From the NCBI GenBank assembly GCA_019313605.1, contig JAFDAW010000049.1, positions 1-12,765 on the forward strand: 12,765 bases of DNA, written 5' to 3'. Below, piece after piece: positions 1 through 7,281 of the stretch (its first letter is position 1; each line of letters opens with the position of its first letter). The DNA comes from Deltaproteobacteria bacterium. GTDB lineage: Bacteria; Myxococcota_A; UBA9160; SMWR01. Position numbers and translations under genes: made by a program. The notes under the pieces are model-generated. The model searched no databases and had not been told where the DNA came from. It saw only the letters and a program-made list of their open reading frames with translations.

Positions 1-30
1 GAGGCCCCGTCAAAGAATCGACGGGGCCTC
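1..30 (-). terminator. Terminator hairpin downstream of glnA
   Basis: An 11-bp perfect inverted repeat (1-11 with 20-30, GAGGCCCCGTC/GACGGGGCCTC) encloses an 8-nt loop, 29 bases past the glnA stop. On the minus strand any U-tract would lie outside the window, so the intrinsic-terminator call rests on the stem and its position. Confidence 0.7.
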
Positions 31-59
31 GATGTTTGGATGGGTGGTTGGGTCGGTGA

Positions 60-1475
<1,416 letters not shown>

Positions 1476-1547
1476 CCGAATTCTGCTCCTGATGGGGGGT
1501 CTCGAATTTCCGCTGCGAAATTGGACACCCTTGGGGTGAGGGGTTGG

Positions 1548-1886
1548 CTAAACGGCCTCCGGCCCGCGCTCTCCGGTCCGAATGCGAACGACTTCGGCGA
1601 CGTCGAAGACGAAGATCTTGCCGTCCCCGATGCGACCGGTGTTTGCAGCTTCGACGATGACCTGAACCGCCTTGTCGACGAGTTCGTCACTGATGGCAAT
1701 CTCGATCTTGATCTTGGGCAGGAAGTCGACCACGTACTCTGCTCCGCGGTAGAGCTCCGTATGGCCCTTCTGGCGACCGAAACCCTTGACCTCGGTAACC
1801 GTCATACCCTGGATTCCTATGCCCTGAAGGGCCTCTTTGACTTCATCGAGCTTGAACGGCTTCACGATGGCTTCGATCTTCTTCAT
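1548..1886 (-). CDS. glnB: Nitrogen regulatory protein PII
   Basis: The 112-residue PII trimer subunit senses 2-oxoglutarate, ATP/ADP and, by uridylylation, glutamine. It then controls glutamine synthetase adenylylation and often NtrB/NtrC. The T-loop carries YRGAEY (46-51), the PROSITE PII motif, with Tyr51 the uridylylation site. TGRIGDGKIFV (83-93) is the second family signature, and Lys58 and Gln39 are conserved ligand residues. The reading frame is open far upstream, but ATG 1886 is chosen because PII proteins begin MKKIEAIVKP and a GGAGG lies 6 bases before it (1893-1897). It is followed by glnA. GlnB and GlnK cannot be separated by sequence alone; linkage to glnA rather than amtB favours glnB. 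Confidence 0.97.
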   Translation of the reverse strand: MKKIEAIVKPFKLDEVKEALQGIGIQGMTVTEVKGFGRQKGHTELYRGAEYVVDFLPKIKIEIAISDELVDKAVQVIVEAANTGRIGDGKIFVFDVAEVVRIRTGERGPEAV

Positions 1887-2003
1887 GCCGATCCTCCACC
1901 CGCCAGTTTCCGCGTCGAACGCCGTGGGAACGTACCACGGGTGGGATCTCCACCCTCGAGCGATCGAGAACCGAATACCCGCCGTGTTGGCCCGCAGCTG
2001 CGC
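1887..2003 (-). promoter_or_regulatory. Predicted structured 5' leader of glnB mRNA
   Basis: If transcription starts about 12 bases after the -12 element (near 2003, inferred), the glnB leader is about 117 nt. It holds three abutting inverted repeats. 1955-1968 is CTCGA/TCGAG with a 4-nt loop. 1939-1955 is GGGTGG/CCACCC with a 5-nt loop. 1922-1940 is CCGTGG/CCACGG with a 7-nt loop. Neighbouring stems share one or two bases, so they may compete. The Shine-Dalgarno follows 25 bases after the last stem. No known riboswitch was recognised. Confidence 0.45.
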
Positions 2004-2013
2004 GCCGTGAATT

Positions 2014-2030
2014 AGCAAGCCCCGTGCCGA
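2014..2030 (-). promoter_or_regulatory. Sigma-54 (-24/-12) promoter of glnB-glnA
   Basis: The minus strand reads CGGCACGGGGCTTGCT, against the RpoN consensus TGGCACG-N4-TTGCW. The invariant GG (2027-2028) and GC (2015-2016) are separated by exactly 10 bases. The only departure in the -24 block is C for the first T. It lies 128 bases upstream of the glnB ATG and points at it. Sigma-54 control of glnB/glnA with NtrC activation is well established in other proteobacteria; here it is inferred from the site. Confidence 0.7.
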
Positions 2031-2085
2031 TTGCGGAAAGCTCTCAAATGCGCGCTGGGTGGGCCGCAGCGAATCGGCGCGGGGA

Positions 2086-2103
2086 TGCACTCGAGCCCGT
2101 GCC
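2086..2103. promoter_or_regulatory. Possible NtrC-like enhancer site (weak)
   Basis: TGCAC and GTGC half-sites face each other (GCAC 2087-2090, GTGC 2099-2102) about 60 bases upstream of the -24 element. This is a position where sigma-54 activators bind. The spacer is 8 bases rather than the 7 of the NtrC consensus (GCACC-N5-GGTGC), so the match is imperfect. Confidence 0.2.
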
Positions 2104-2201
2104 CAATGAAGCGGCAGGGGGTGGCGCAAGCCTGTGCAGTGCCCGCCGTGGCGAGGTGTTCTGATACGCCGGTGCCGCGATTCCCAGAAGCAGTGCGCAC
2201 G

Positions 2202-2243
2202 AAAAAGGGCGCGGCACTTTGCAGTGCCGCGCCCCAATTTTTT
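2202..2243 (-). terminator. Strong intrinsic terminator after the porin gene, possibly bidirectional
   Basis: A 12-bp perfect stem (2207-2218 with 2223-2234, GGGCGCGGCACT) has a 4-nt loop. On the minus strand it is followed by TTTTT (2206-2202), 33 bases or more past the porin stop. The other side has AATTTTTTC (2236-2244), so the hairpin could also stop plus-strand transcription. It insulates glnB from porin read-through. Confidence 0.9.
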
Positions 2244-2275
2244 CGAGCCCAAGGGCTCTAGCAGATCAGTCGCTG

Positions 2276-3829
2276 CTAGAACTCGTAGGTCATCTGAGCG
2301 CCAAGCAGAACCTGTCGCCGTGTCAGGTGAGAACCCTCGCACGACTTGTTGCAGAAGAACTCGTTGTTCGTGGCTCCACCATTCGCCGTATGATTGGTGC
2401 TTCCCTCCTGATAGACGACTTCAGCCTTGACGCTGAGGTGCTCGGTCAGTGCGTGATCGAGCGTCGCCGTAACAGACCAGAGATTCTGATCTTCCTTGAA
2501 CCAACCGGGCGTCGCCGACAAGGGGATCGGAAGTGATCCGTTGACGAGATCCAATCCGATCTGTGACAGGAGGAGCGGCGCGGAGATGCCCAGATAGTTG
2601 TCGTTGGAGCGGAGGTACTCCCCGCGCAGCGAAATCCCCGTGGCGTCCGTGATCCCGTAACGGCCAGCCGCTGCGATTCCGAATAGCGAGGGGCTACCGC
2701 TGGGGCGCCGAGAGTTGGTCGGCTTCATGTAGTCGATGTTCACCCAGGTCGAGAGCCTGTCTGACGGATCCCAATTCAGGGTAAGGTCGAACAGCAGCTG
2801 CCGATCGGTGTTACCCGTGTTGGCTCGGCCGGTGGCATCGAACGTGATACCGCAACCGCCTGCGATCGGGATGGTTCCGGCGCCGACACCAAACAACTGA
2901 TCCGACGTTGAGCAGTTTCCGCCGTAGAGACCGTTGAGGGCCACCGACATCGAGTCCGAAATCTCATAGCCCAAGCGCCAGATGAAGGCCTTCTCTTCAT
3001 CCGTGTCGTAGTTCTGGGCGTTCGGAAGCAGCGCGTACGGGTTGTGGCCGAGTGTCGAGTTGCCCGAGTTGTTCGTGAGACCGAGCATCCAGTCCAGGCC
3101 CATATCGTACTTCGCCGAGAGCTTCACACCCGTGAAGTTGATCGGCTGCATCGTCCAGAGCAGACCGCGCGTAATGTTGAAGTTACGCGTATCCTGCGCA
3201 GACTCCGTGCCGGTATGGGTCTCGAAGCGGCCAGCGGTGATCTTGATGCCGGCGTCCGTGATCGGCGCGAGGTACGAGATGTTCGCGTTGAACAGGTAAT
3301 CGAAGAGCGAGTTGCCCTCGATGCCGATTGCCATTCGGTCGGCCGCCTGGCCGTACACGATGTCGATTTCGAAGCCGCCGCGGCTCTCGGGCGTGGCCTC
3401 GTTGCTCATCGAGAACCAAACCTGATCGACCTGGAAGCTGTTGCTGTTCGGGTGGAACGGATTGGCACCAATCGTTCCACCATTGGCGTCCATGGTTCGG
3501 CCGCTATCGGGGTCGTTGGTGTTGTAGAAGTAGCTTGCCGACACCCAACCTTCGAAGGTCGTCTCGGTCAGGAAGTCCGACAGAGCGGCCATCGGGCCGG
3601 ATTGGTTCGACGTTCCAAGTTTGCTGAGCATCTTCTGCTGCTGGTTGACTTTTGCAGTCGACGCGGCCAACGCATCGTTAGTCGCCTTCAGCTGCTGCTC
3701 CAAGTCGGACATTCGGGACATGACTTCTTGAAGGTCGTCCCCACCTCCAACATCGTCCGCACTCGCGAACGACGGTACGACCAAAAACGCGGCCGCAACG
3801 GCGATAATTGATTTCAGGCTGGATCGCAT
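2276..3829 (-). CDS. Outer-membrane beta-barrel porin (OmpL/BBP2-like) with N-terminal coiled coil
   Basis: A 517-residue exported protein. Residues 1-24 form a Sec signal peptide (basic start, hydrophobic core, cleavage near ASA|DD). Residues 33-70 are a heptad-like stretch rich in Leu, Gln and Lys (MSRMSDLEQQLKATNDAL), probably a periplasmic coiled coil. From about residue 90 to the end there are alternating amphipathic strands with Gly/Asn/Ser-rich loops. The protein ends QMTYEF, with a terminal Phe of the kind recognised by the BAM machinery. Overall resemblance is to putative beta-barrel porin-2 (OmpL-like) proteins; the substrate is unknown. Two cysteine pairs (GNCS...GGCG, and FFCNKSC near the C-terminus) could staple surface loops. 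ATG 3829 has AGGAGGGG 7 bases upstream (3837-3844). It is monocistronic, with its own terminator. Its position beside glnBA suggests, but does not prove, a link with nitrogen uptake. Confidence 0.88.
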   Translation of the reverse strand: MRSSLKSIIAVAAAFLVVPSFASADDVGGGDDLQEVMSRMSDLEQQLKATNDALAASTAKVNQQQKMLSKLGTSNQSGPMAALSDFLTETTFEGWVSASYFYNTNDPDSGRTMDANGGTIGANPFHPNSNSFQVDQVWFSMSNEATPESRGGFEIDIVYGQAADRMAIGIEGNSLFDYLFNANISYLAPITDAGIKITAGRFETHTGTESAQDTRNFNITRGLLWTMQPINFTGVKLSAKYDMGLDWMLGLTNNSGNSTLGHNPYALLPNAQNYDTDEEKAFIWRLGYEISDSMSVALNGLYGGNCSTSDQLFGVGAGTIPIAGGCGITFDATGRANTGNTDRQLLFDLTLNWDPSDRLSTWVNIDYMKPTNSRRPSGSPSLFGIAAAGRYGITDATGISLRGEYLRSNDNYLGISAPLLLSQIGLDLVNGSLPIPLSATPGWFKEDQNLWSVTATLDHALTEHLSVKAEVVYQEGSTNHTANGGATNNEFFCNKSCEGSHLTRRQVLLGAQMTYEF

Positions 3830-4217
3830 CGCGATTCCCCTCCTACCTAGTTGTAATTATCCAGACGAGGTTCCGGCGCCGTATAGACGCTAGCCGACAC
3901 CCTATCTGGGAGTCGAGCGCGGAATTCCGCTCCTACACATTTACAAAACGATGAGGGGGAATACCCACGAAGAAACATGGTGCGCTCCACCATTCGCTGC
4001 ATCACCCCACCATCCCACCATCCATACGAAGTGACCAAATACGTTCGGGCCTCACCAACCCGGACATTAACGCTTTGTGTGCACTCCGCAGCTGCGATTT
4101 ACCTCAAAAAACAGCAGTTTGCAAACCCTAGTTTCAGTTTTTGGATTACGCAATACCAAAGTTCTCGCGCCTCTAGACCGGTGTTTTGAATCCAAGAGGT
4201 GATCTGGGTCACTCCGA
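3830..4217. other. Intergenic region upstream of the porin, palindrome-rich and AT-richer
   Basis: These 388 bases have no convincing gene; short frames are unsupported. They hold the porin Shine-Dalgarno and several short palindromes: GCGGAATTCCGC (3919-3930), ATGGTG-N5-CACCAT (3977-3993), CGCAGCTGCG (4087-4096), GTTTGCAAAC (4117-4126) and GTGA-N6-TCAC (4199-4212). CCACCAT occurs three times (3987, 4007, 4015). Bases 4090-4200 are visibly richer in A and T than the flanking genes. I could not place a confident -35/-10 or -24/-12 promoter. Confidence 0.5.
4199..4212. promoter_or_regulatory. CRP/FNR-type palindrome (candidate)
   Basis: GTGATCTGGGTCAC has the GTGA-N6-TCAC layout of CRP-family operators. 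It starts 5 bases past the end of the DUF2064 gene and about 370 bases upstream of the porin start. GTGATC also pairs with GATCAC at 4216-4221, so it could instead be part of a 3' hairpin. Function is unproven. Confidence 0.25.
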
Positions 4218-4916
4218 TCACGGCCAAAGACCCTCCGCATCCAGAAAAGAGAGTGTACGTGGACACATATCTGCGACGAACGAAGCGCAAGGGCCCGCAC
4301 GCGCGGCCGCGAGCCGGTTCAAGTCGTTTGCGGTGTCCACATCGAACGAAGCGGACTGCACTTCTGTGCGTAAACCCAGCGCAGCTGCGTTGGCGAGTGT
4401 GTCTTCGAGTACGGTTCGAGTGCTCATCGGAAGATCGAACAGCCCGGGTGTGGGCTTCCGCACACCCAGCAGGTTGTAACCACTGCTGAGATCCGGACTG
4501 ATCGCGAGATCGAACTCATCCAGGGACGCCAGCACGGCTTCGATCCGCTCCAGATCGAGAGTGGGGCTGTCACTACCGCGCAGCAGGATTCGATTTGCGC
4601 CGCTCGCCGCGGCCTCTCGAATCGCCCATTCCATCCTTTCGCCCAGATCCGCTCCCCGCTGGGGGACGATGCGAAACTCCGTCGGAGTGCGGCGCGCCAG
4701 CGCAGCCGCGGCGCGCGGCGGATCGACGACCAGAACCGGGGCCAGCCCGATTTCGACCGCAATCCGACCGGAAGCGATCAGCACGTCTTGCAGCATCTCG
4801 CCGTAGAGATCGGACGCTTGTTGCGGAGAGAGCGGCGGCACCATTCGGGTCTTGACCCGGCCCGGCTCGGGCTCCTTTGCAAAGACCAGCAGAACGCCGC
4901 GCAGTCTCCCAGTCAC
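4218..4916 (-). CDS. DUF2064 / TIGR04282-type glycosyltransferase-fold protein
   Basis: A 232-residue cytoplasmic protein with a GT-A-like nucleotide-sugar-binding fold. The N-terminal FAKEPEPGRVKTRM (12-25) is the hallmark of the DUF2064 family, annotated as TIGR04282 arsenosugar-biosynthesis glycosyltransferase in some genomes. GSDSP (114-118) stands where the DxD-like metal site is expected, and DVDTANDL (192-199) closes the fold. The donor and acceptor are unknown, and no arsenic genes are near, so the arsenosugar label should not be taken literally. The frame extends further upstream, but GTG 4916 is chosen because it overlaps the ygfZ stop in a GTGA junction and gives the usual family N-terminus; GGGAG lies 10 bases before it. 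It is the last gene of a three-gene operon. Confidence 0.8.
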   Translation of the reverse strand: MTGRLRGVLLVFAKEPEPGRVKTRMVPPLSPQQASDLYGEMLQDVLIASGRIAVEIGLAPVLVVDPPRAAAALARRTPTEFRIVPQRGADLGERMEWAIREAAASGANRILLRGSDSPTLDLERIEAVLASLDEFDLAISPDLSSGYNLLGVRKPTPGLFDLPMSTRTVLEDTLANAAALGLRTEVQSASFDVDTANDLNRLAAARAGPCASFVADMCPRTLSFLDAEGLWP

Positions 4917-5914
4917 GCGGCGGAAGCTCCCGGGCCCGCAAACGGCAGCGCAGCGACGCGCGCGGGTCGGTCCCCTGCGCACAGCTCGGTCCCGGTAGCG
5001 GAGTGAGCGGCGCGCACGAAGCCGAGCGCGATCGAACCCGCGAGCGCAGATCGACAACTACTCGTGACCTCGCCCACTCGTTTGCCGTCCACAGTAATTT
5101 CCGAGCCGGGCTCCGGGATCTGGCCCTCGCCCAGCGCGAGGCCTACGAGCAGATGGCTCACCCGGCCCGCCGCCTCCATCCGAGCGACCACCTCCTGGCC
5201 GACGTAACAGCCCTTCGATCGGGCCACGGCGCGCCCGAGCCGAGCCTCCGCGGGCAAAACGGTCTCGTCGATTTCTGCACCGAACCGCGGAATGCCGGCT
5301 TCGATACGCAAAACTTCGAGGGCTTTTTCACCCATAAACGTCGATGTCGACTCGGACCCTGCCGCTTCGATCTCTCCGGCGACAGCCTCGCCACTGCCAG
5401 CGGGCACCAGCAGCTGAAAACCGACCTCGCCCGACCAGCCGTAACGAGCCGTGACGATTTCGGCCTCACCGATCCGAACGACTTTGCAACAGTCGTCCGC
5501 GAGATCCAGCGCAGCGCCTGCTGCGCGTTCGAGCAGCTGCCCCGCGAGCGGCCCCTCTACAGCGAGTCGATCGACACTCGAACCGATGTCCCGCAACTCG
5601 ACATCGTCTGCGATCAGGTGGCGCTCGAAATGCTCCAACAGCCTGGTAACCGCAGCTGCCTCGGTTTCGAGCCAGAAGGTCTCGCCGCGAACCAAGACGT
5701 GCATATCGGCGACGATCCTGCCCTTGGCGGTGAGCGTTGTCGCATAACAACCCGAATGCTCGCCACCGGCCTGCAGGCTGGTGACGTCATTGGACAACAT
5801 GCCGTCGAGCCAACGCACGCGATCGCCACCGCTGACCTCGATCAGTCCGCGCCCGGATAGCTGGAAGATTCCCGCGCCCGTGCGGACGGCGGCGGCTCGA
5901 TCCGCTTCGCTCAA
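4913..5914 (-). CDS. ygfZ: YgfZ, folate-binding Fe-S cluster assembly/repair protein
   Basis: A 333-residue GcvT-like protein. YgfZ/IBA57 proteins bind folate and help mature or repair certain [4Fe-4S] enzymes in the cytoplasm. The diagnostic motif KGCYVGQE (234-241) with the conserved cysteine is intact. The preceding LRIEAGIPRFGAEID (202-216) and the aminomethyltransferase-like N-terminal half (VRWLDGMLSNDVTSL, 33-47) fit the family, as does the length. The start is taken as TTG 5914, overlapping the TGA of the upstream gene (TTGA). No ATG or GTG is available before residue 39, and the N-terminus MSEADRAAAVRTGAGIF is well placed for the family. A GGGGA lies a few bases upstream. Its neighbours on both sides are nucleotide-binding folds with no obvious Fe-S link. 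Confidence 0.92.
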   Translation of the reverse strand: MSEADRAAAVRTGAGIFQLSGRGLIEVSGGDRVRWLDGMLSNDVTSLQAGGEHSGCYATTLTAKGRIVADMHVLVRGETFWLETEAAAVTRLLEHFERHLIADDVELRDIGSSVDRLAVEGPLAGQLLERAAGAALDLADDCCKVVRIGEAEIVTARYGWSGEVGFQLLVPAGSGEAVAGEIEAAGSESTSTFMGEKALEVLRIEAGIPRFGAEIDETVLPAEARLGRAVARSKGCYVGQEVVARMEAAGRVSHLLVGLALGEGQIPEPGSEITVDGKRVGEVTSSCRSALAGSIALGFVRAAHSATGTELCAGDRPARVAALPFAGPGASAA

Positions 5915-6927
5915 CTCGATTCCCCGGGTTCACCCGCGCCTGCCGCCGATCCGGCGGAAAGTCCCGCCGCGTAGCGCTCCGCTCTCTCCCGCTGAGCGGC
6001 CTTCCACGAATCGAAAGCGAGCGCCGCGACGTCGTAGTCGTGCTCTTTGTCGATATCGAGCGCGCAGCCCCCGATTTCTGTCACCGCAAAGCGGAAGTCG
6101 GCACGCAGCAGCGAGCTGACTGCCTCTGCGACGCGATCGAGCGGAATCCAAGCGCGAAGCCAATCCGCCAGCCGCCGCCAACCCCGCCGATTCACGAAGC
6201 CCGCGAGATGGATCAGGATGTAGTAGCGGAGGATCCGCAGACCCCCCTCCTCCGTCCTCACCAACCTCGCCGCGAGGCTGAAGATATTGCCGAATTGTTT
6301 TTGATAGCGGTGCTCGTACATCTCCTCGACGTAGGTGCGGTTAACGATCCGAGCGGGTCTCACCAGGTGTAGATTGCTGATCCGAAAGCGACCTTCGCGC
6401 AGGTTGAAATAAGCCATTCGGATGCCCGGCTCGCCCGGAGCCGCCGGGTAGAAGGCCCGCATCGACTCCTCGGTCACGAGCCCGCACGCGTAATCGCAGT
6501 CGAGTTGGGCGGAGCGCTGGATGAATTGCGAAATCTCCTGGGAGGTCACAAACGGCATGTCGGCCGAGAGGTAGAGCACCCAATCCTGCTCGTCGGCGGT
6601 TCCGGGGTCTCGCCCGGTAGGCCCGGCCCCGGGAAGCATTCTCCGGTAGGTCTGCCAGATGTTCTCGTAGAGATTTCGGAACTGGGGGACGATCTGGAGC
6701 GGCTTGCGGAGTTCCCGCTCGAGATCTTCGCGCTCGAAGACTTCGCGCAGGCGCTCGGCGTCGCCGACAACCCAGACCTCGGAGATTTCGGGGACATCTT
6801 GTAGCGCCGCCACCACGTGGGCCACGAGCGGGCGCCCCCCGAGCTCGAGATAGACCTTGCTCTGACCGTAGACGGCCTTCGCAGCCCTCCTGTCTCCGGC
6901 GGCGACGATGGCGGGAATCGCCTTCAA
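5911..6927 (-). CDS. MobA-like NTP transferase family protein, atypical
   Basis: A 338-residue protein whose first 150 residues form a nucleotidyltransferase (NTP_transf_3) domain. It opens PAIVAAGDRRAAKAVYGQSK (5-24), where Lys24 matches the lysine after the glycine-rich loop, followed by LELGGRPLVAHVVAAL (27-42). LYLSADMPFV (118-127) carries the metal-binding aspartate. The canonical LAGGxSxRMG loop is degenerate. DIDKEHDYD (291-299) supplies the late acidic motif, after an extra helical segment (about 200-275) absent from roughly 200-residue MobA. The substrate is unknown; a sugar- or cofactor-nucleotidyltransferase role is inference. The start is TTG 6927 with an excellent AAGGAGG 5 bases upstream. 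First gene of the operon with ygfZ, which it overlaps by 4 bases. Confidence 0.75.
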   Translation of the reverse strand: MKAIPAIVAAGDRRAAKAVYGQSKVYLELGGRPLVAHVVAALQDVPEISEVWVVGDAERLREVFEREDLERELRKPLQIVPQFRNLYENIWQTYRRMLPGAGPTGRDPGTADEQDWVLYLSADMPFVTSQEISQFIQRSAQLDCDYACGLVTEESMRAFYPAAPGEPGIRMAYFNLREGRFRISNLHLVRPARIVNRTYVEEMYEHRYQKQFGNIFSLAARLVRTEEGGLRILRYYILIHLAGFVNRRGWRRLADWLRAWIPLDRVAEAVSSLLRADFRFAVTEIGGCALDIDKEHDYDVAALAFDSWKAAQRERAERYAAGLSAGSAAGAGEPGESS

Positions 6928-6932
6928 AAGCG

Positions 6933-6939
6933 CCTCCTT
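6933..6939 (-). promoter_or_regulatory. Shine-Dalgarno deciding the TTG start of the MobA-like gene
   Basis: AAGGAGG on the minus strand lies 5 bases before TTG 6927. It is a near-perfect anti-16S match, supporting a non-ATG start. Confidence 0.7.
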
Positions 6940-6943
6940 GGGC

Positions 6944-7005
6944 CTCTCGGTGCACGCTCGCGGAGAGTCCGAGAGCGCGGATCGAAACGAGTCGATCCAC
7001 CGCGC
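6944..7005 (-). promoter_or_regulatory. Two-hairpin 5' leader before the MobA-like/ygfZ operon
   Basis: On the minus strand a stem of GCGC + GGATCGA pairs with TCGATCC + GCGC (6975-7005), with a 3-nt bulge and a 6-nt loop. It is followed by CTCTCGG/CCGAGAG (6944-6950 with 6969-6975, 18-nt loop). The second arm ends 4 bases before the Shine-Dalgarno. The repeats are seen directly; a regulatory role is inference. A weak -10 (TATGCT) lies just upstream near 7010. Confidence 0.35.
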
Positions 7006-7042
7006 CCCAGCATAGAACTGCTCGGGCGCTCAGCCCAATCTG

Positions 7043-7062
7043 AAAAGAATGCGAACGCATTC
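7043..7062 (-). terminator. Intrinsic terminator of tRNA-Ala
   Basis: GAATGCG-AA-CGCATTC (7047-7062) forms a short hairpin, read on the minus strand as a 6-bp stem with a GTTC loop. It is followed by TTTTC (7046-7042). It begins about 40 bases past the tRNA 3' end. A second inverted repeat ATTCGCA/TGCGAAT (7059-7065 with 7087-7093) overlaps it and encloses GCGC-GTA-GCGC (7070-7080). Confidence 0.55.
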
Positions 7063-7102
7063 GCAATAGGCGCGTAGCGCAATAAATGCGAATTTGTCGG
7101 GT

Positions 7103-7178
7103 TGGTGGAGCCGAGCGGGATCGAACCGCCAACCTCCGCGTTGCGAACGCGGCGCTCTCCCAATTGAGCTACGGCCCC
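7103..7178 (-). tRNA. tRNA-Ala, anticodon CGC
   Basis: A 76-nt cloverleaf on the minus strand with encoded CCA. The acceptor stem GGGGCCG/CGGCTCC contains the G3:U70 pair, the alanine identity element, with discriminator A73. The anticodon stem CCGCG/CGCGG holds loop TTCGCAA, placing CGC at positions 34-36 (7145-7143), which reads GCG. The T arm shows GGTTCGATCC. Confidence 0.97.
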
Positions 7179-7210
7179 ACGATCCGGTTGGTTATCTCCG
7201 GAGGCGCGAC

Positions 7211-7239
7211 ACGGTAAGACGCTGCCCGGCGCCCGTCAA
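7211..7239 (-). promoter_or_regulatory. Sigma-70 promoter of tRNA-Ala
   Basis: The minus strand has TTGACG (7239-7234), a 17-base spacer and TACCGT (7216-7211). A GC-rich discriminator follows, typical of stringently controlled stable RNA genes. The predicted start falls about 25 bases before the mature tRNA. Confidence 0.55.
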
Positions 7240-7281
7240 ATTCTACTGGACGAAATCGCGATTGGAGTGCAGGCTTTTCTC

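Larger units (their letters stand above)
1887..2275. other. Intergenic region between porin and glnB
   Basis: These 389 bases carry no credible coding sequence. Short open frames here lack family resemblance and overlap the regulatory structures. The region holds the porin terminator, a possible activator site, the sigma-54 promoter and the glnB leader. Confidence 0.7.

Noticed and set aside
1505..1538. Small inverted repeats between glnB and glnA (AATTTC/GAAATT and CACCC/GGGTG)
   Set aside because: Stems of only 5-6 bp without a U-tract; too short to support a terminator or attenuator.
1887..2003. Glutamine riboswitch (glnA motif) upstream of glnB
   Set aside because: The three-hairpin layout does not show the conserved core I know for that class, which is mainly cyanobacterial; kept only as an unassigned structured leader.
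1887..2342. Upstream extension of the glnB frame
   Set aside because: It would run through the porin terminator and the sigma-54 site; PII proteins start at MKKIEAIVKP.
3044..3811. 255-codon plus-strand frame opposite the porin
   Set aside because: Antisense shadow of the porin gene with an Arg/Val/Glu-rich composition and no recognisable domain.
4067..4300. Small minus-strand frames of 63-77 codons between DUF2064 and the porin
   Set aside because: No good ribosome site, Cys/Arg-rich unlike real proteins, and they overlap the DUF2064 3' end.
4877..5860. 327-codon plus-strand frame opposite ygfZ
   Set aside because: Antisense to the clear KGCYVGQE-containing frame; no domain seen.
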